DNA from: Phycisphaera sp.
GTDB taxonomy: Bacteria; Planctomycetota; Phycisphaerae; Phycisphaerales; UBA1924
DNA: 64,000 nt
NCBI GenBank assembly: GCA_025916675.1
Contig: CP098402.1
Location: forward strand, 1,421,205 to 1,485,204
Direction of reading: 5' to 3'
The notes beneath the pieces were generated by a model. The model was given only the letters and a program-made list of their open reading frames with translations, was not told where the DNA came from and searched no databases. The translations under genes were made by a program, and so were the position numbers. Below are positions 1-7,982 of the stretch, one piece after another. Position 1 is the first letter of the stretch, and each line of letters starts with the position of its first letter.

Positions 1-1228
1 GGGCCTCGAGCCCCTCGAGCCGCGCCATCGCCGTGGCGTCGGGAGCCAGCGCGCCGGGGTCTTCCAGGCTGAGCCACGTGCGGGCCCGCAGGAATGTGAG
101 CACGGAGAGGCCCGCGCTCGACCGGGCGGTACCGCCGGTGGGCAGCGTGTGGTTGGGGCCGGCGCCGTAATCGCCGAACACCTCGGCGCTGTGCGGGCCA
201 AGGAATACCGCTCCGCCATGGCGCATTCCGGCGGCGAAGGCCTCCGCATCGCGCACAAGGACCTCAACGTGCTCGGCGGCGATCGTGTCGGCCGCGTCTC
301 GAGCCTCGTCAAGGCTTCCCACGACGCACGTAAATCCATTGGCTAGTGCTAGCAGGGCGGTGTCGCGGGTCGGCAGCGCCCTGAGCTGGCGATCGAGCGC
401 GGCCTCCACGGCGTCGGGCATCGATCGATCCGTGGTCACGAGCATGGCCGACGCGTCGGGATCGTGCTCGGCCTGGGCCAGCAGGTCCGCGGCGATGAGC
501 TCGGGATCCGCCGACTCGTCGGCGATGACCAGGAGTTCCGATGGCCCGGCCAGCATGTCGATGGCCACGTCGGCGCTGACGGCGTGCTTGGCCGCGGTGA
601 CCCAGGCATTGCCGGGTCCGGCGATGATGTCTACCGGATCGAAACCGGCAAAGCCGTAGGCCAGGGCGGCGACGGCGTGGGCCCCGCCCAGCGGCAGATA
701 GGCGTCGGCGCCCGACACGCCCGCCGCGGCGAGCATGAGCGGGTCGGTCGAGGGCGAGGCGACGACAACGCGCTCGCACCCGGCTGCGCGGGCCGTGACC
801 GCCGTCATCAGCACCGAGGATGGCAGCGGGTACCGCCCCGCCGGCGCGTAGCACCCCGCCGCTTCGATCGGTACCAGCGTGTGCCCCGCGCGGCCGCCGG
901 TGATAGATGTGTCCAGATCGGTGGTGGTCGCGCGCTGGGCTCGGGCGAAGGTCATGACGCGCTCGGCGGTGCGGTCCAGCACGCCGCGAGTTTCGGCGTC
1001 GAGCCCCGCCAGCGCCCGCTGCAGCGGTTCGGGCCCCAGCAGCAGGGGAGCGTCGGGCGCGACGCCATCAAACCGTTGGGCGTACCGCCGGACGGCCGGC
1101 TCGCCATCGCGGCGCACATCGCTCACGATCTCGGTGGCGCGGATCAGGACATCGGGATCCAGCGCGCCGCGACGGCGCGCGATGTCCCGGGCGTGCTTGA
1201 GTGGCAGCAGTCGTGTGGTGGTTTCCAT
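1..1228 (-). CDS. hisD: Histidinol dehydrogenase, 3' end outside window
   Basis: Catalyses the last two steps of histidine synthesis, oxidising L-histidinol to histidine with NAD. The frame opens at an ATG (complement of 1226-1228) with METTTRLLPLKHARDIARR and stays open to the window edge, about 409 codons of the usual 430. Recognisable HisD segments include GCYAPAGRYPLPSS, the AGPGNAWVTAAK nucleotide-binding region, DMLAGPSELLVIAD and AEHVEVLV. It starts 4 bp after the hisAIE stop and is the last visible gene of the his operon. Only the C-terminal end is missing. Confidence 0.93.
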   Translation of the reverse strand, partial: METTTRLLPLKHARDIARRRGALDPDVLIRATEIVSDVRRDGEPAVRRYAQRFDGVAPDAPLLLGPEPLQRALAGLDAETRGVLDRTAERVMTFARAQRATTTDLDTSITGGRAGHTLVPIEAAGCYAPAGRYPLPSSVLMTAVTARAAGCERVVVASPSTDPLMLAAAGVSGADAYLPLGGAHAVAALAYGFAGFDPVDIIAGPGNAWVTAAKHAVSADVAIDMLAGPSELLVIADESADPELIAADLLAQAEHDPDASAMLVTTDRSMPDAVEAALDRQLRALPTRDTALLALANGFTCVVGSLDEARDAADTIAAEHVEVLVRDAEAFAAGMRHGGAVFLGPHSAEVFGDYGAGPNHTLPTGGTARSSAGLSVLTFLRARTWLSLEDPGALAPDATAMARLEGLEA

Positions 1229-1232
1229 GGGT

Positions 1233-2507
1233 CTATCTCGCGGGCTTGGCGTGGCCCGGCCGGCGGGTCACGCGTTGGGATCGGGCGTCGAGTTCGCCTT
1301 CGATGGTCTCGAGTGACGCACCTTGCGCCCGAGCAGCCACCATGGCGAAGTACAATAAATCGGCAGCCTCATGGGCGGCGTGGCCGGGATCGCGAGCGTC
1401 GGCAAGCTCGGCGGCCTCCTCGGCGAGCTTGGCCGCGAGCAAGCGGCGATCGCCCAGCAGCCGTGCCGTGTACGAGTCCGGCGGTGGGGATTGCAGGCGC
1501 TGGGCGAGGGTCTGATCCAGAGCGGCAAGGCCCGAAGCATCGCCGAAGCAGGTGCGTGTCCCGGTGTGGCAGAAGCCCGGCCCGTGCTGGCGCACGGTGA
1601 ACCGCAGGGCGTCGCGGTCGCAATCGGCAGCAATACCCAGCAGGTCCTGGGTGTGGCCCGAGGCCTCGCCCTTGGTCCAGAGCCCGCCGCGCGAGCGAGA
1701 GTAGTAGATGCCGCGTTCTTGCTCGATGGCGGCCCGAACCGACTCGAGATTCGAGTACACCAGCCCGAGCGTGCGACCACCCGGATCGCACACTACCGTG
1801 GGCCACAGCCCATCGGGCCGATCGCTCCGCAGCGGGGCGCAGAAGCCCTCGGCAAGCCCGAACGCGCCCGTATAGAGCGCCATTCCCACCTGCACATCGG
1901 CACCCAGCCGGTCGAGCGCGGCGATGTCGGCGGGCGTGCGCACACCGCCGGCGACAGTGACGCGCGCGGGGGCGGCGAGGGTGACCAGATCCGCGACGCG
2001 AGCCAGGGTTTCCGGCGAGACTCCGCCCATCCGACCCTCGTGCTCGACGAACGTGATCAGAAAACCGCCAACATACTCGCGCAGGGCCTCGATGCGAGCC
2101 TCGATGGTGTGGCCAGTCCGTTGGGTCCAGCCGTGGCTGACAACCTCGCCATCCCGCGCGTCTACCGCGGCGATCACGCGCTCGCGGGGAAGCTCGCGCA
2201 GGATCTCGGGCCGGGCGGCCGTCCCGAGGATGACCTGGCGCGCACCCGCGTCGAGCCAACGCACCGCAGCAGCCGCGTCGCGGATGCCGCCGCCCACACG
2301 GCAGGGGCTGCGGCGCACGATGTCGGCGATGGCGTCCGAGTTGCTGCCGGTTCCCATCGCGGCGTCGAGGTCGATCACCGCGACCTCGCCCACGAGCCCG
2401 AACCGCCCGGCGATCGGGCGTGGGTCGCCCGCGTCGAGTGCCTGTTCGGCCCCGCCGATGAGCTGGACCGCGTGGCCCGCCCGGATATCGACCGAAGGGA
2501 TGATCAC
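1233..2507 (-). CDS. hisAIE: HisA-HisI-HisE triple fusion
   Basis: A 424-aa protein joining three histidine-pathway activities. Residues 1-232 form a HisA-type (beta/alpha)8 barrel (ProFAR isomerase) with IIPSVDI (Asp7) and AAVDARDG (Asp116) as the likely catalytic acids. Residues 233-330 are a phosphoribosyl-AMP cyclohydrolase (HisI) with YYSRSRGGLWTKGE at 268-281 and zinc ligands in DCDRDA (Cys296), FCHTG (Cys313) and TCF (Cys320). Residues 340-410 are a phosphoribosyl-ATP pyrophosphatase (HisE) with KLAEEAAEL and HEAADLLY. The barrel is divergent: where HisA/PriA usually show T-D/E-x-x-x-DGT, this one has FVEHEGRMGG. HisIE fusions are common, but HisA joined in front is unusual. The start overlaps the hisF stop by 4 bp. 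Confidence 0.93.
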   Translation of the reverse strand: MIIPSVDIRAGHAVQLIGGAEQALDAGDPRPIAGRFGLVGEVAVIDLDAAMGTGSNSDAIADIVRRSPCRVGGGIRDAAAAVRWLDAGARQVILGTAARPEILRELPRERVIAAVDARDGEVVSHGWTQRTGHTIEARIEALREYVGGFLITFVEHEGRMGGVSPETLARVADLVTLAAPARVTVAGGVRTPADIAALDRLGADVQVGMALYTGAFGLAEGFCAPLRSDRPDGLWPTVVCDPGGRTLGLVYSNLESVRAAIEQERGIYYSRSRGGLWTKGEASGHTQDLLGIAADCDRDALRFTVRQHGPGFCHTGTRTCFGDASGLAALDQTLAQRLQSPPPDSYTARLLGDRRLLAAKLAEEAAELADARDPGHAAHEAADLLYFAMVAARAQGASLETIEGELDARSQRVTRRPGHAKPAR

Positions 2508-3256
2508 AATCGCACCTCCACCCCCGCTTGACGCAGGGAGTCTTTGGCCTGGCCCACGGTGAGGACGCCATCATGGAAGATCGAGGCCGCCAGCACCGCA
2601 TCGGCCCCGGCCGTGAGGGCATCGATCATGTGCGATGCCCCCGCCGCGCCGCCTGAGGCGATGATCGAGAGCTTGGTTGCGCGGGCAACACCCGAGATCA
2701 GGTCGAGGTCGTAGCCCACGCCTCGGCCGTCCTCGTCGAAGCTGGTGAGCAGGATCTCGCCCGCACCCGCGTCCATGCCTGCGCGTGCCCAATCCAATGC
2801 GTCGAGCCCGGTGCGATGCGTGCCCGAACGCGTGACGACCTCCCACCCCGACACGGTCCGCGCCGCATCGATGGCCAGCACCACGCACTGGGCCCCCGCT
2901 CTGTCGGCGATCTCGGTCAACAGGGCTGGTCGCTCAACGGCGGCGGAGTTCACGGCCACCTTGTCGGCCCCGGCACCGAGCAAGGCCAGAGCGTGCGCAA
3001 CGCTTCGTACCCCGCCGCCGACTGTCAGTGGGATGGAGAGCGCATCTCGAACCAAGGCCACCGTCTCCAGGGCGGTCGCACGACCCTCGGGCGTGGCCGA
3101 GACGTCGAGGATCACGATCTCGTCGGCGGCCTGTTGTTCGTAGAGCGTCGCCCGTTCCACGGGATCGCCCGCGTCGCGCAGGCCGGCGAATCGCACGCCC
3201 TTCACGATGCGGCCGTCCCGGACGTCCAGGCACGGAATGACACGGCTGGTCAGCAT
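2504..3256 (-). CDS. hisF: Imidazole glycerol phosphate synthase cyclase subunit
   Basis: A 250-aa barrel enzyme that uses ammonia from HisH to turn PRFAR into imidazole glycerol phosphate and AICAR. The chosen ATG gives MLTSRVIPCLDVRDGRIVKG, the canonical N-terminus with catalytic Asp11. The second catalytic Asp is in LLTSFDEDGRG, and phosphate-binding loops VGGGVRS and ASGGAAG are present. The frame is open further upstream, but that part lies inside hisH and is not HisF-like. It overlaps hisH by 7 bp and hisAIE by 4 bp, consistent with translational coupling. Confidence 0.96.
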   Translation of the reverse strand: MLTSRVIPCLDVRDGRIVKGVRFAGLRDAGDPVERATLYEQQAADEIVILDVSATPEGRATALETVALVRDALSIPLTVGGGVRSVAHALALLGAGADKVAVNSAAVERPALLTEIADRAGAQCVVLAIDAARTVSGWEVVTRSGTHRTGLDALDWARAGMDAGAGEILLTSFDEDGRGVGYDLDLISGVARATKLSIIASGGAAGASHMIDALTAGADAVLAASIFHDGVLTVGQAKDSLRQAGVEVRL

Positions 3257-3861
3257 GGCACGGCCTCCTGTTGCATCCATCTCGAGATCAGGCCCGCGCC
3301 CCATGTCCCCGAGAGCTCGGGGTGGAACTGGCAGGCCACCACTCGGCCGCGCTCCAGCCCAGCGATAAACGGCGCGCCAAGCTCGGAGGTGGCGGCGTTC
3401 CAGCCTGCGGGCGTGTTCCGCAGGCCGAAGGAATTGGCGTAATACGCGTACCCCGCGGTTAGCTGCCGGCACTGGGGCGTTGGACTAACCATGTTCCAGC
3501 CGAATCTCGGCCGGGGCGGATTGGCCAGGGCCATGACGCGCGCTTCGATGACGCCCAGGCCTTCGACGCCCGGGGATTCTTCGGAGCTCACGCAGAGCAA
3601 CTGCATTCCCAGGCAGATGGCCAGCGTCGGCCGATCGGCTTCTACACGCCGGCGGATGGGGTCGATCAGGCCGAGCGAACGCAAGGCGGCCATGCCCTCG
3701 GCGAACGCGCCAACGCCGGGGAGTACGAGGAACTCGGCAGACTCGACCTCTGCGGGTCCGGTCGCCAGACGAACAAGCCCCCCGCGGCGGCGCACGGCGG
3801 CGCTGACCGAGGCGACATTCGCGACGCCGGTCATCACGATGGTGACGGTGGGGGGGCTCAC
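3250..3861 (-). CDS. hisH: Imidazole glycerol phosphate synthase glutaminase subunit
   Basis: A 203-aa class I glutamine amidotransferase that feeds ammonia to HisF. The nucleophile is Cys83 in ICLGMQLLC, and the His/Glu pair is in FHPELSG (His180, Glu182). LPGVGAFAEGM is the usual oxyanion-side motif. The N-terminus reads TGVANVASV where most HisH proteins have DYGxGNLxSV, a modest divergence. It overlaps hisB by 4 bp and hisF by 7 bp. Confidence 0.95.
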   Translation of the reverse strand: MSPPTVTIVMTGVANVASVSAAVRRRGGLVRLATGPAEVESAEFLVLPGVGAFAEGMAALRSLGLIDPIRRRVEADRPTLAICLGMQLLCVSSEESPGVEGLGVIEARVMALANPPRPRFGWNMVSPTPQCRQLTAGYAYYANSFGLRNTPAGWNAATSELGAPFIAGLERGRVVACQFHPELSGTWGAGLISRWMQQEAVPC

Positions 3862-4448
3862 AGGGTGCCTTTCGTTGAGGGGACCGTTCGTGCGGTCGGG
3901 TCGATGGCAACCGCTTGACGCAGTGCCAGCGCGAGGGCCTTGAAGGCGGCCTCGGCGCGGTGGTGGTCGTTATCGCCGCGCAGCACGTCCACGTGCAGGG
4001 CGCAGCGGGCGCTCATCGCCAGCGGGATGAACCAGTGGTCAATGTTCTCGCACGCCAGATCGCCGAGGCGGTCGCGCTTCAACCCCAGATCGATGCGGGC
4101 GCAGGGACGGCCGGAGAAATCGATAACGACCCGGGCCAGCGCCTCGTCGAGCGGCGCGTAGGCGTGCCCGAACCGCGTGATGCCGCGGCGGTCGCCCAGG
4201 GCTTCGTCGATGGCTGAGCCCAGCACGATGGCCGTGTCCTCGGCGGTGTGGTGGTCATCGACGACGAGGTCGCCCTCGCACCGCAGTTCCAGATCGATGC
4301 GGCCGTGGCAGGCGAGCGCCCCGAGCATGTGGTCGAGAAAGCCGATGCCCGTGGACACGTCGCACGCGCCCGAGCCGTCGAGAGAGAGCCCCCCCTCGAT
4401 CGAGGTTTCGTTGGTCTTGCGCGTGAATGTGGCGGTTCGCTCAGGCAT
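3858..4448 (-). CDS. hisB: Imidazoleglycerol-phosphate dehydratase
   Basis: A 196-aa monofunctional IGPD that dehydrates imidazole glycerol phosphate to imidazole acetol phosphate. The manganese-binding His/Glu motifs are intact: FLDHMLG, DDHHTAEDTAI, FGHAYAPLDEALAR and DNDHHRAEAAFKA. The start MPERTATFTRKTNETSI fits the family. The longer open frame upstream is hisC in another register. It overlaps the end of hisC by 8 bp and hisH by 4 bp. No phosphatase domain is fused. Confidence 0.96.
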   Translation of the reverse strand: MPERTATFTRKTNETSIEGGLSLDGSGACDVSTGIGFLDHMLGALACHGRIDLELRCEGDLVVDDHHTAEDTAIVLGSAIDEALGDRRGITRFGHAYAPLDEALARVVIDFSGRPCARIDLGLKRDRLGDLACENIDHWFIPLAMSARCALHVDVLRGDNDHHRAEAAFKALALALRQAVAIDPTARTVPSTKGTL

Positions 4449-5490
4449 GGGTCGTCTCCAACGCGAGTCGCAGGCGATCGAAGGCGGCTTCGTCGCCGGG
4501 CAGGGTGATGCGGGTCCAGCCGTCCAGATCGGGTCGGCCGCTGAAGGTGCGGACACGGACGCCGCTGCGCCGCAAGGCCTCCAGGGCATCGGACGGCAGG
4601 CGCGTGAGCACGAAGTTGGCAGAGGATTCCAGAACGTCCCAGCCTCGCGATCGCAACTCGGCGGTCAAGGTGGAGCGTTCGTGGCGCACGCGATCGATGG
4701 TGGCCGCACGCGGCACCGCGAGAGATGCACCAGCCACAGCCAGCGAGGGGCCGGCGACCGGATACGGGCCCCCAACGGTGCGCAGCCATCGGGCGACAAC
4801 GGGCGGGGCGATCGCGTAGCCCACGCGCAGGGCCGCAAGGCCGAAGGCCTTGGAGAAGGTCCGTGTGATGACGACGTTGCCGATATCGATGAGCGTGGTG
4901 GTGGGGTCCTTGTCGGCGAACTCGATGTACGCCTGGTCGACCATCAGCAGCCCGCCCACCCGACGCAGGGCGCTGGCGACCTCCTCGATTTCGTCGATTT
5001 GCACCAGGCCCCCGGTTGGGTTGTTGGGCGAGACGATCGCCGCGAGCGACGTCGCCGGCGTGATGCGCTCGATCATCGCCCCAACAGGGAACGGGCCGCC
5101 CATCCACGGGCACCGATCGATGGCCGCGCCCGCGAGCCGGCCGCTGCGCTCGATCATCTCGAACGTCGGGGCGTGCACCAGCAGCCGGCGGCCCGGCTCG
5201 AGCACCGCCCGGCACAGGCGGTCGATCGCATCGTCGGCACCGGCGGTCACAATGACCCGCTGCGGCGAAACGCCCAGGTCGTCGGCCAGCCGGGTTTCGA
5301 GCGTTCCCGCGTCGGGGTAACGCCGCGGGTCGTCGGCTCGCACCGTGCGGAGGATCGACAGGGCGCGCTCGTCGACGGGCGGGCCCTCGTTGGCGTCCAG
5401 CAGGAGTTCGTCGCCCGATCCGCGACCGGGCGGGGCGTAGGGCTCCAGGCCCTCGAGCCTGGCGGCGGGTTGGGGCATCGCGCCGCTCAT
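4441..5490 (-). CDS. hisC: Histidinol-phosphate aminotransferase
   Basis: A 349-aa PLP-dependent class I/II aminotransferase that converts imidazole acetol phosphate to histidinol phosphate. PLP-site motifs are SPNNPTGG (Asn157), VDQAYIEF (Asp185, Tyr188) and TRTFSKAFGLA, with the Schiff-base Lys at 214. LDANEGP near residue 32 is the HisC substrate-side motif. It overlaps hisG by 4 bp (5487-5490). Confidence 0.95.
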   Translation of the reverse strand: MSGAMPQPAARLEGLEPYAPPGRGSGDELLLDANEGPPVDERALSILRTVRADDPRRYPDAGTLETRLADDLGVSPQRVIVTAGADDAIDRLCRAVLEPGRRLLVHAPTFEMIERSGRLAGAAIDRCPWMGGPFPVGAMIERITPATSLAAIVSPNNPTGGLVQIDEIEEVASALRRVGGLLMVDQAYIEFADKDPTTTLIDIGNVVITRTFSKAFGLAALRVGYAIAPPVVARWLRTVGGPYPVAGPSLAVAGASLAVPRAATIDRVRHERSTLTAELRSRGWDVLESSANFVLTRLPSDALEALRRSGVRVRTFSGRPDLDGWTRITLPGDEAAFDRLRLALETTHA

Positions 5491-6425
5491 GGCACGATCT
5501 GCTCGGGCCGCGAGACCACGATGTCGGTGCCGCCCAGTTGCTTGATGAGGGGGATGACCCCGGCCAGCTCCTCGCGCCGCACGGCGGCCTTCACGGCGTA
5601 GCCCGAGTTGGAGCGCAGCGGTGACACGGTGGGCTCACGCATGCACGGCAGCGCTCCCACCACGGCGTCGAGGCGTTCGGCCGGCACGTTCACCTCCAGC
5701 ATGGCGCGCTGCCGGGCCTCCAGGACCGAGCCGAGCAGCAGGGCGAACCGCTCGATGCGTTCACGCGCCGCCGGCTCGGCCATCGCCGCCCGAGAGGCGT
5801 ACAGCCGCGTGGACGACACCATCAGCTCATCGATGATGGTCAGGCCGTTGGCCACCAGCGTCGCGCCCGTCGCGGTGTTGTCGACGATGCAGTCGGCGTC
5901 CTCGGGCGGCAGCACCTCGGTCGCGCCGTACGAGCACAGCACCGTGGCGTCCAGCCCCCGGTCGGCGATCCACCTTCGGGCCAGGCCCTCGTACTCCGAG
6001 GCGACGACCAGCGGCCGATCCGGCAGCGCGCCGCCCACCAGCAGCGCAGCCGGGGCGGCGGCGATGAGCCGCACGGTGTCCAGCTTCGTATCGAGCACCT
6101 CGACCAGTTCGGCGCCGGTCTCCTCGACCCAGTCGGCCCCGGCGAAACCGGCATCACGCCGGCCGGTGCGCAGCATCTCGACGATCGCCCGCGGCTTGAG
6201 CAGCTTCACGTCGAAGGCTTCGCTTGGCGTGGCCGGGCTGGAGAGGGCCGGGCGGTAGTCGCGGGCGCCCGCTCGCAGCGGCATGCCCGCATCGGCGAGC
6301 AGTTGCGCCACGCCCACGTGCATGCGTCCCTTGGGCAGCGCCAGGCGGATGGCCGCCGCGCCGCGCCCGGGCCCGGTCGTCGGCTCGTGTGTCGTCGAAG
6401 GGACAGGTTGTATCGAGGTCGTCAT
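5487..6425 (-). CDS. hisG: ATP phosphoribosyltransferase, long form
   Basis: The first committed enzyme of histidine synthesis, condensing ATP and PRPP. The PRPP-binding signature EDADCIVDNTATGATL is clear. After it comes a C-terminal domain ending MLEVNVPAERLDAVV...GTDIVVSRPEQIVP, the HisG_C regulatory fold. This is therefore the long form (about 312 aa) that binds histidine itself and needs no HisZ. The ATG at 6425 (MTTSIQPV) is chosen because GGAG lies about 11 nt upstream and the frame above it runs through the attenuator. Residues 1-25 are a poorly conserved extension before AIRLALPKGRM. Confidence 0.94.
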   Translation of the reverse strand: MTTSIQPVPSTTHEPTTGPGRGAAAIRLALPKGRMHVGVAQLLADAGMPLRAGARDYRPALSSPATPSEAFDVKLLKPRAIVEMLRTGRRDAGFAGADWVEETGAELVEVLDTKLDTVRLIAAAPAALLVGGALPDRPLVVASEYEGLARRWIADRGLDATVLCSYGATEVLPPEDADCIVDNTATGATLVANGLTIIDELMVSSTRLYASRAAMAEPAARERIERFALLLGSVLEARQRAMLEVNVPAERLDAVVGALPCMREPTVSPLRSNSGYAVKAAVRREELAGVIPLIKQLGGTDIVVSRPEQIVP

Positions 6426-6491
6426 CGGGAGAAGCTCCGCTGTGCGGGCTTCGGGCCAGAGCCTTCGTAAATGGGTACGCCCCACAACGAA

Positions 6492-6516
6492 GAACGCCGG
6501 CTCGAAGCCGGCGTTC
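6492..6516 (-). terminator. his attenuator hairpin
   Basis: A perfect 10-bp stem (gaacgccggc, 6492-6501, with gccggcgttc, 6507-6516) and a 5-nt loop. On the minus strand it is followed by a pyrimidine-rich stretch, TTCGTTG. It lies between the His-rich leader peptide and hisG, where an attenuator terminator is expected. The bases just before and in its 5' arm (6511-6521) can pair with 6575-6584 inside the leader codons, a possible antiterminator. That pairing was judged by eye, not computed. Confidence 0.75.
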
Positions 6517-6554
6517 GCATCTGGAGAACCTACGTGCGGTCCATCAGTCCAGAG

Positions 6555-6620
6555 TCATAGCCAGCCCCTGCGGGGATGCGTCGCGTGGCCATGGTGGTGA
6601 TGGAAGCAGGTCTGGAACAT
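6555..6620 (-). CDS. hisL: Histidine operon leader peptide
   Basis: A 21-codon frame, MFQTCFHHHHGHATHPRRGW plus Leu and a TGA stop. Six histidines fall within residues 7-15. It sits directly after a promoter and 39 bp before the attenuator hairpin of the his operon. Ribosome stalling at the His codons when charged tRNA-His is scarce is the classic way such leaders favour read-through. No Shine-Dalgarno site is visible. The -10 box ends only 9 nt before the ATG, so the transcript may be nearly leaderless. Confidence 0.85.
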   Translation of the reverse strand: MFQTCFHHHHGHATHPRRGWL

Positions 6621-6629
6621 GTCGTGCGA

Positions 6630-6657
6630 AGATTAGCCGGCATCGAACCCCGGTCAA
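6630..6657 (-). promoter_or_regulatory. his operon promoter
   Basis: On the minus strand TTGACC (complement of 6652-6657), a 16-nt spacer and TAATCT (complement of 6630-6635) resemble a sigma70 promoter. It lies immediately upstream of the leader peptide, with the expected transcription start about 0-3 nt before the leader ATG. Confidence 0.65.
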
Positions 6658-6700
6658 GCGAGCGTGGCGAGCGTGCTGGGCAAACCCGATCGGCGCGCAG

Positions 6701-6732
6701 GAAAACGGGAGGCGCCGCCTGGCGGGCCTCCC
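6701..6732 (-). terminator. Terminator of the FnIII-like gene, copy 1
   Basis: Arms gggaggc (6707-6713) and gcctccc (6726-6732) form a GC stem. Read on the minus strand it is followed by GTTTTCC. It lies 34 bp beyond the stop of the gene at 6767-7441. Confidence 0.6.
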
Positions 6733-6766
6733 CGAGTGTTCTTGCTGTTCGTGCGGCGCGGGGTCG

Positions 6767-7441
6767 CTACGCCGCGGCGGCCATCGGCCCGCCCTCGCTG
6801 CCCAGGTTGCCGAAGTCGAACGGCGCCGGGATGCTCCAGGGGCTGGCCACGCCGCTGCTGAGGGTCGCGCGCACGCGGTACTCCATGCGGCGCTGGCCCA
6901 CGGGCACGGCCTCGTCCAGGTGCTTCTTGTCGCCCACGGTGGCCAGGTGCTGCCAGCCGGCGCCCTCGCCTTCCAGCGGCGTGGCCCGACGCTGGATCTC
7001 GAACGTCGCGCCCGCGCCGGCGGTCACCTTGAAGGTGAACAGGATCGAGCCGTCGCTGGTGGACTCGGTGGCCAGCTCGGTGGGCTGGGGCGGCCCCTCG
7101 CGCGGGGCGGGCGGCTTGGGCGGGTCGATCAGGGCGCGGCTGTAGACGCCGGGGTCCTCGCTGGTCTTGGCGTAGGCCTCGATGGTGTCGATGAGCCCGC
7201 CGAGGTTCTTGCGCAGGGCCTTGATGGCGGTGCGCTTGTCGTCGAAGGCCGCCTTCGCTTGGGCATCCTGCGTGATGGCGTCGCCCAGGGTGGTTTCGGC
7301 TGTGCTCAGCAGCGCCGAAGCGGCGGCGACCTGATCGGCCGTGACGCCGATATCGGGCGGCGAGCCCTGCCCGGCCCAGGCGGCCAGACGCTCGGTGCTC
7401 CAGTTGATGAGGTCGGCGTCCTTGCTGGGCAGTCGTGCCAT
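6767..7441 (-). CDS. Helical plus FnIII-like protein, copy 1
   Basis: A 224-aa protein of unknown function, one of three paralogues here (others at 40579-41229 and 55933-56601). Residues 1-120 are mostly helical with a shared pattern: LINWSTERLAAWAG, then AAASALLSTAETT, then an alanine/lysine-rich helix leading to IEAYAKTSEDPGVYS. A proline-rich linker follows. Residues 135-215 resemble a fibronectin type III beta-sandwich (SILFTFKVTAGAGATFEIQR; MEYRVRATLSSG). The end is a short glycine/alanine tail. No signal peptide is seen. GGGAA about 9 nt upstream supports the ATG at 7441; a longer in-frame start at 7486 is less likely. Confidence 0.75.
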   Translation of the reverse strand: MARLPSKDADLINWSTERLAAWAGQGSPPDIGVTADQVAAASALLSTAETTLGDAITQDAQAKAAFDDKRTAIKALRKNLGGLIDTIEAYAKTSEDPGVYSRALIDPPKPPAPREGPPQPTELATESTSDGSILFTFKVTAGAGATFEIQRRATPLEGEGAGWQHLATVGDKKHLDEAVPVGQRRMEYRVRATLSSGVASPWSIPAPFDFGNLGSEGGPMAAAA

Positions 7442-7744
7442 GTCGGTCGTTCCCTTCGGGCGGCCGCGACCGATCGGTTGCGCCAATCGCTCGCGCCGGT
7501 GGTTTCGGTCCCACCACTCGGCCGCCCGGTGCGGCCGGTCGCGGGTTTGAGGGATGTATCGACGGCGCCGGATGGGGGCTTGAGTCCGGTTGCGATGGAT
7601 CTCATGAATTTCGTGGTAGTGGGGTCATGGATCGGATGGAATCGGGGCTGGCGGGGCGTGGGGACGGTTCTTATTGGCCGCTTCGCCCACTCCGGGGGGC
7701 ATTTCATGGGAGGCCACTCCCATGTGGGTTTTGGCTCGACGAGC

Positions 7745-7848
7745 CCCCGCCGTGAGGCGGGGTGGCCCTTTGCTCTCCTTCCGAGCCGGCGGCGTGAGCC
7801 CCCGGCCCTGGCTCTCCTCCTTCCGAGCCGCGCTGCGTGAGCACGCGG
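7745..7848 (+). repeat. Three GTGA-loop hairpin repeats
   Basis: Three hairpins each follow a CGAG flank and close on the same GTGA loop: ccccgcc-gtga-ggcgggg (7745-7762), gccggcggc-gtga-gccccc (7785-7806, one mismatch) and ccgcgctgc-gtga-gcacgcgg (7828-7848, one bulge). The stems differ but remain paired, so the shape is conserved more than the sequence. Further members are at 11592-11611 and 55277-55296. They resemble REP-type palindromes. Confidence 0.7.
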
Positions 7849-7874
7849 GCCACTCCGTGGCGGGCTCGCTCCCT

Positions 7875-7893
7875 CCCCCGCTCCCAGCGGGGG
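7875..7893. repeat. GC-rich hairpin, class 2
   Basis: cccccgct (7875-7882), loop ccc, agcggggg (7886-7893). The same stem recurs, longer and with a GGG loop, at 11086-11110 and 11553-11575, so this is a second small dispersed palindrome type. Confidence 0.6.
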
Positions 7894-7982
7894 CATTCCA
7901 TGCAGGATTGGGGCCACCCGAACCGAGGTCGGAGGGGTGCGGTGGGTCTAAGAGCGCAAGCGAGCATGTTTGCCATCACTCG

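Larger units (their letters stand above)
7442..7982. other. Gene-free interval with hairpin repeats
   Basis: About 540 bp without a convincing gene. The first 60 bp should hold the promoter of the copy-1 FnIII-like gene. From 7741 to 7893 it contains three GTGA-loop hairpins and one GC-rich stem, listed separately. A faint 21-bp rhythm between about 7560 and 7680 is not strong enough to call an array. Confidence 0.6.

Noticed and set aside
6638-6660. A tRNA T-loop-like GGTTCGA near the his promoter
   Set aside because: No acceptor, D or anticodon stem can be built around it; the stretch is the spacer of the his promoter.
7560-7680. A fifth 21-bp array upstream of FnIII-like copy 1
   Set aside because: A faint seven-residue rhythm can be seen, but units do not align convincingly; it may be an eroded array or chance.
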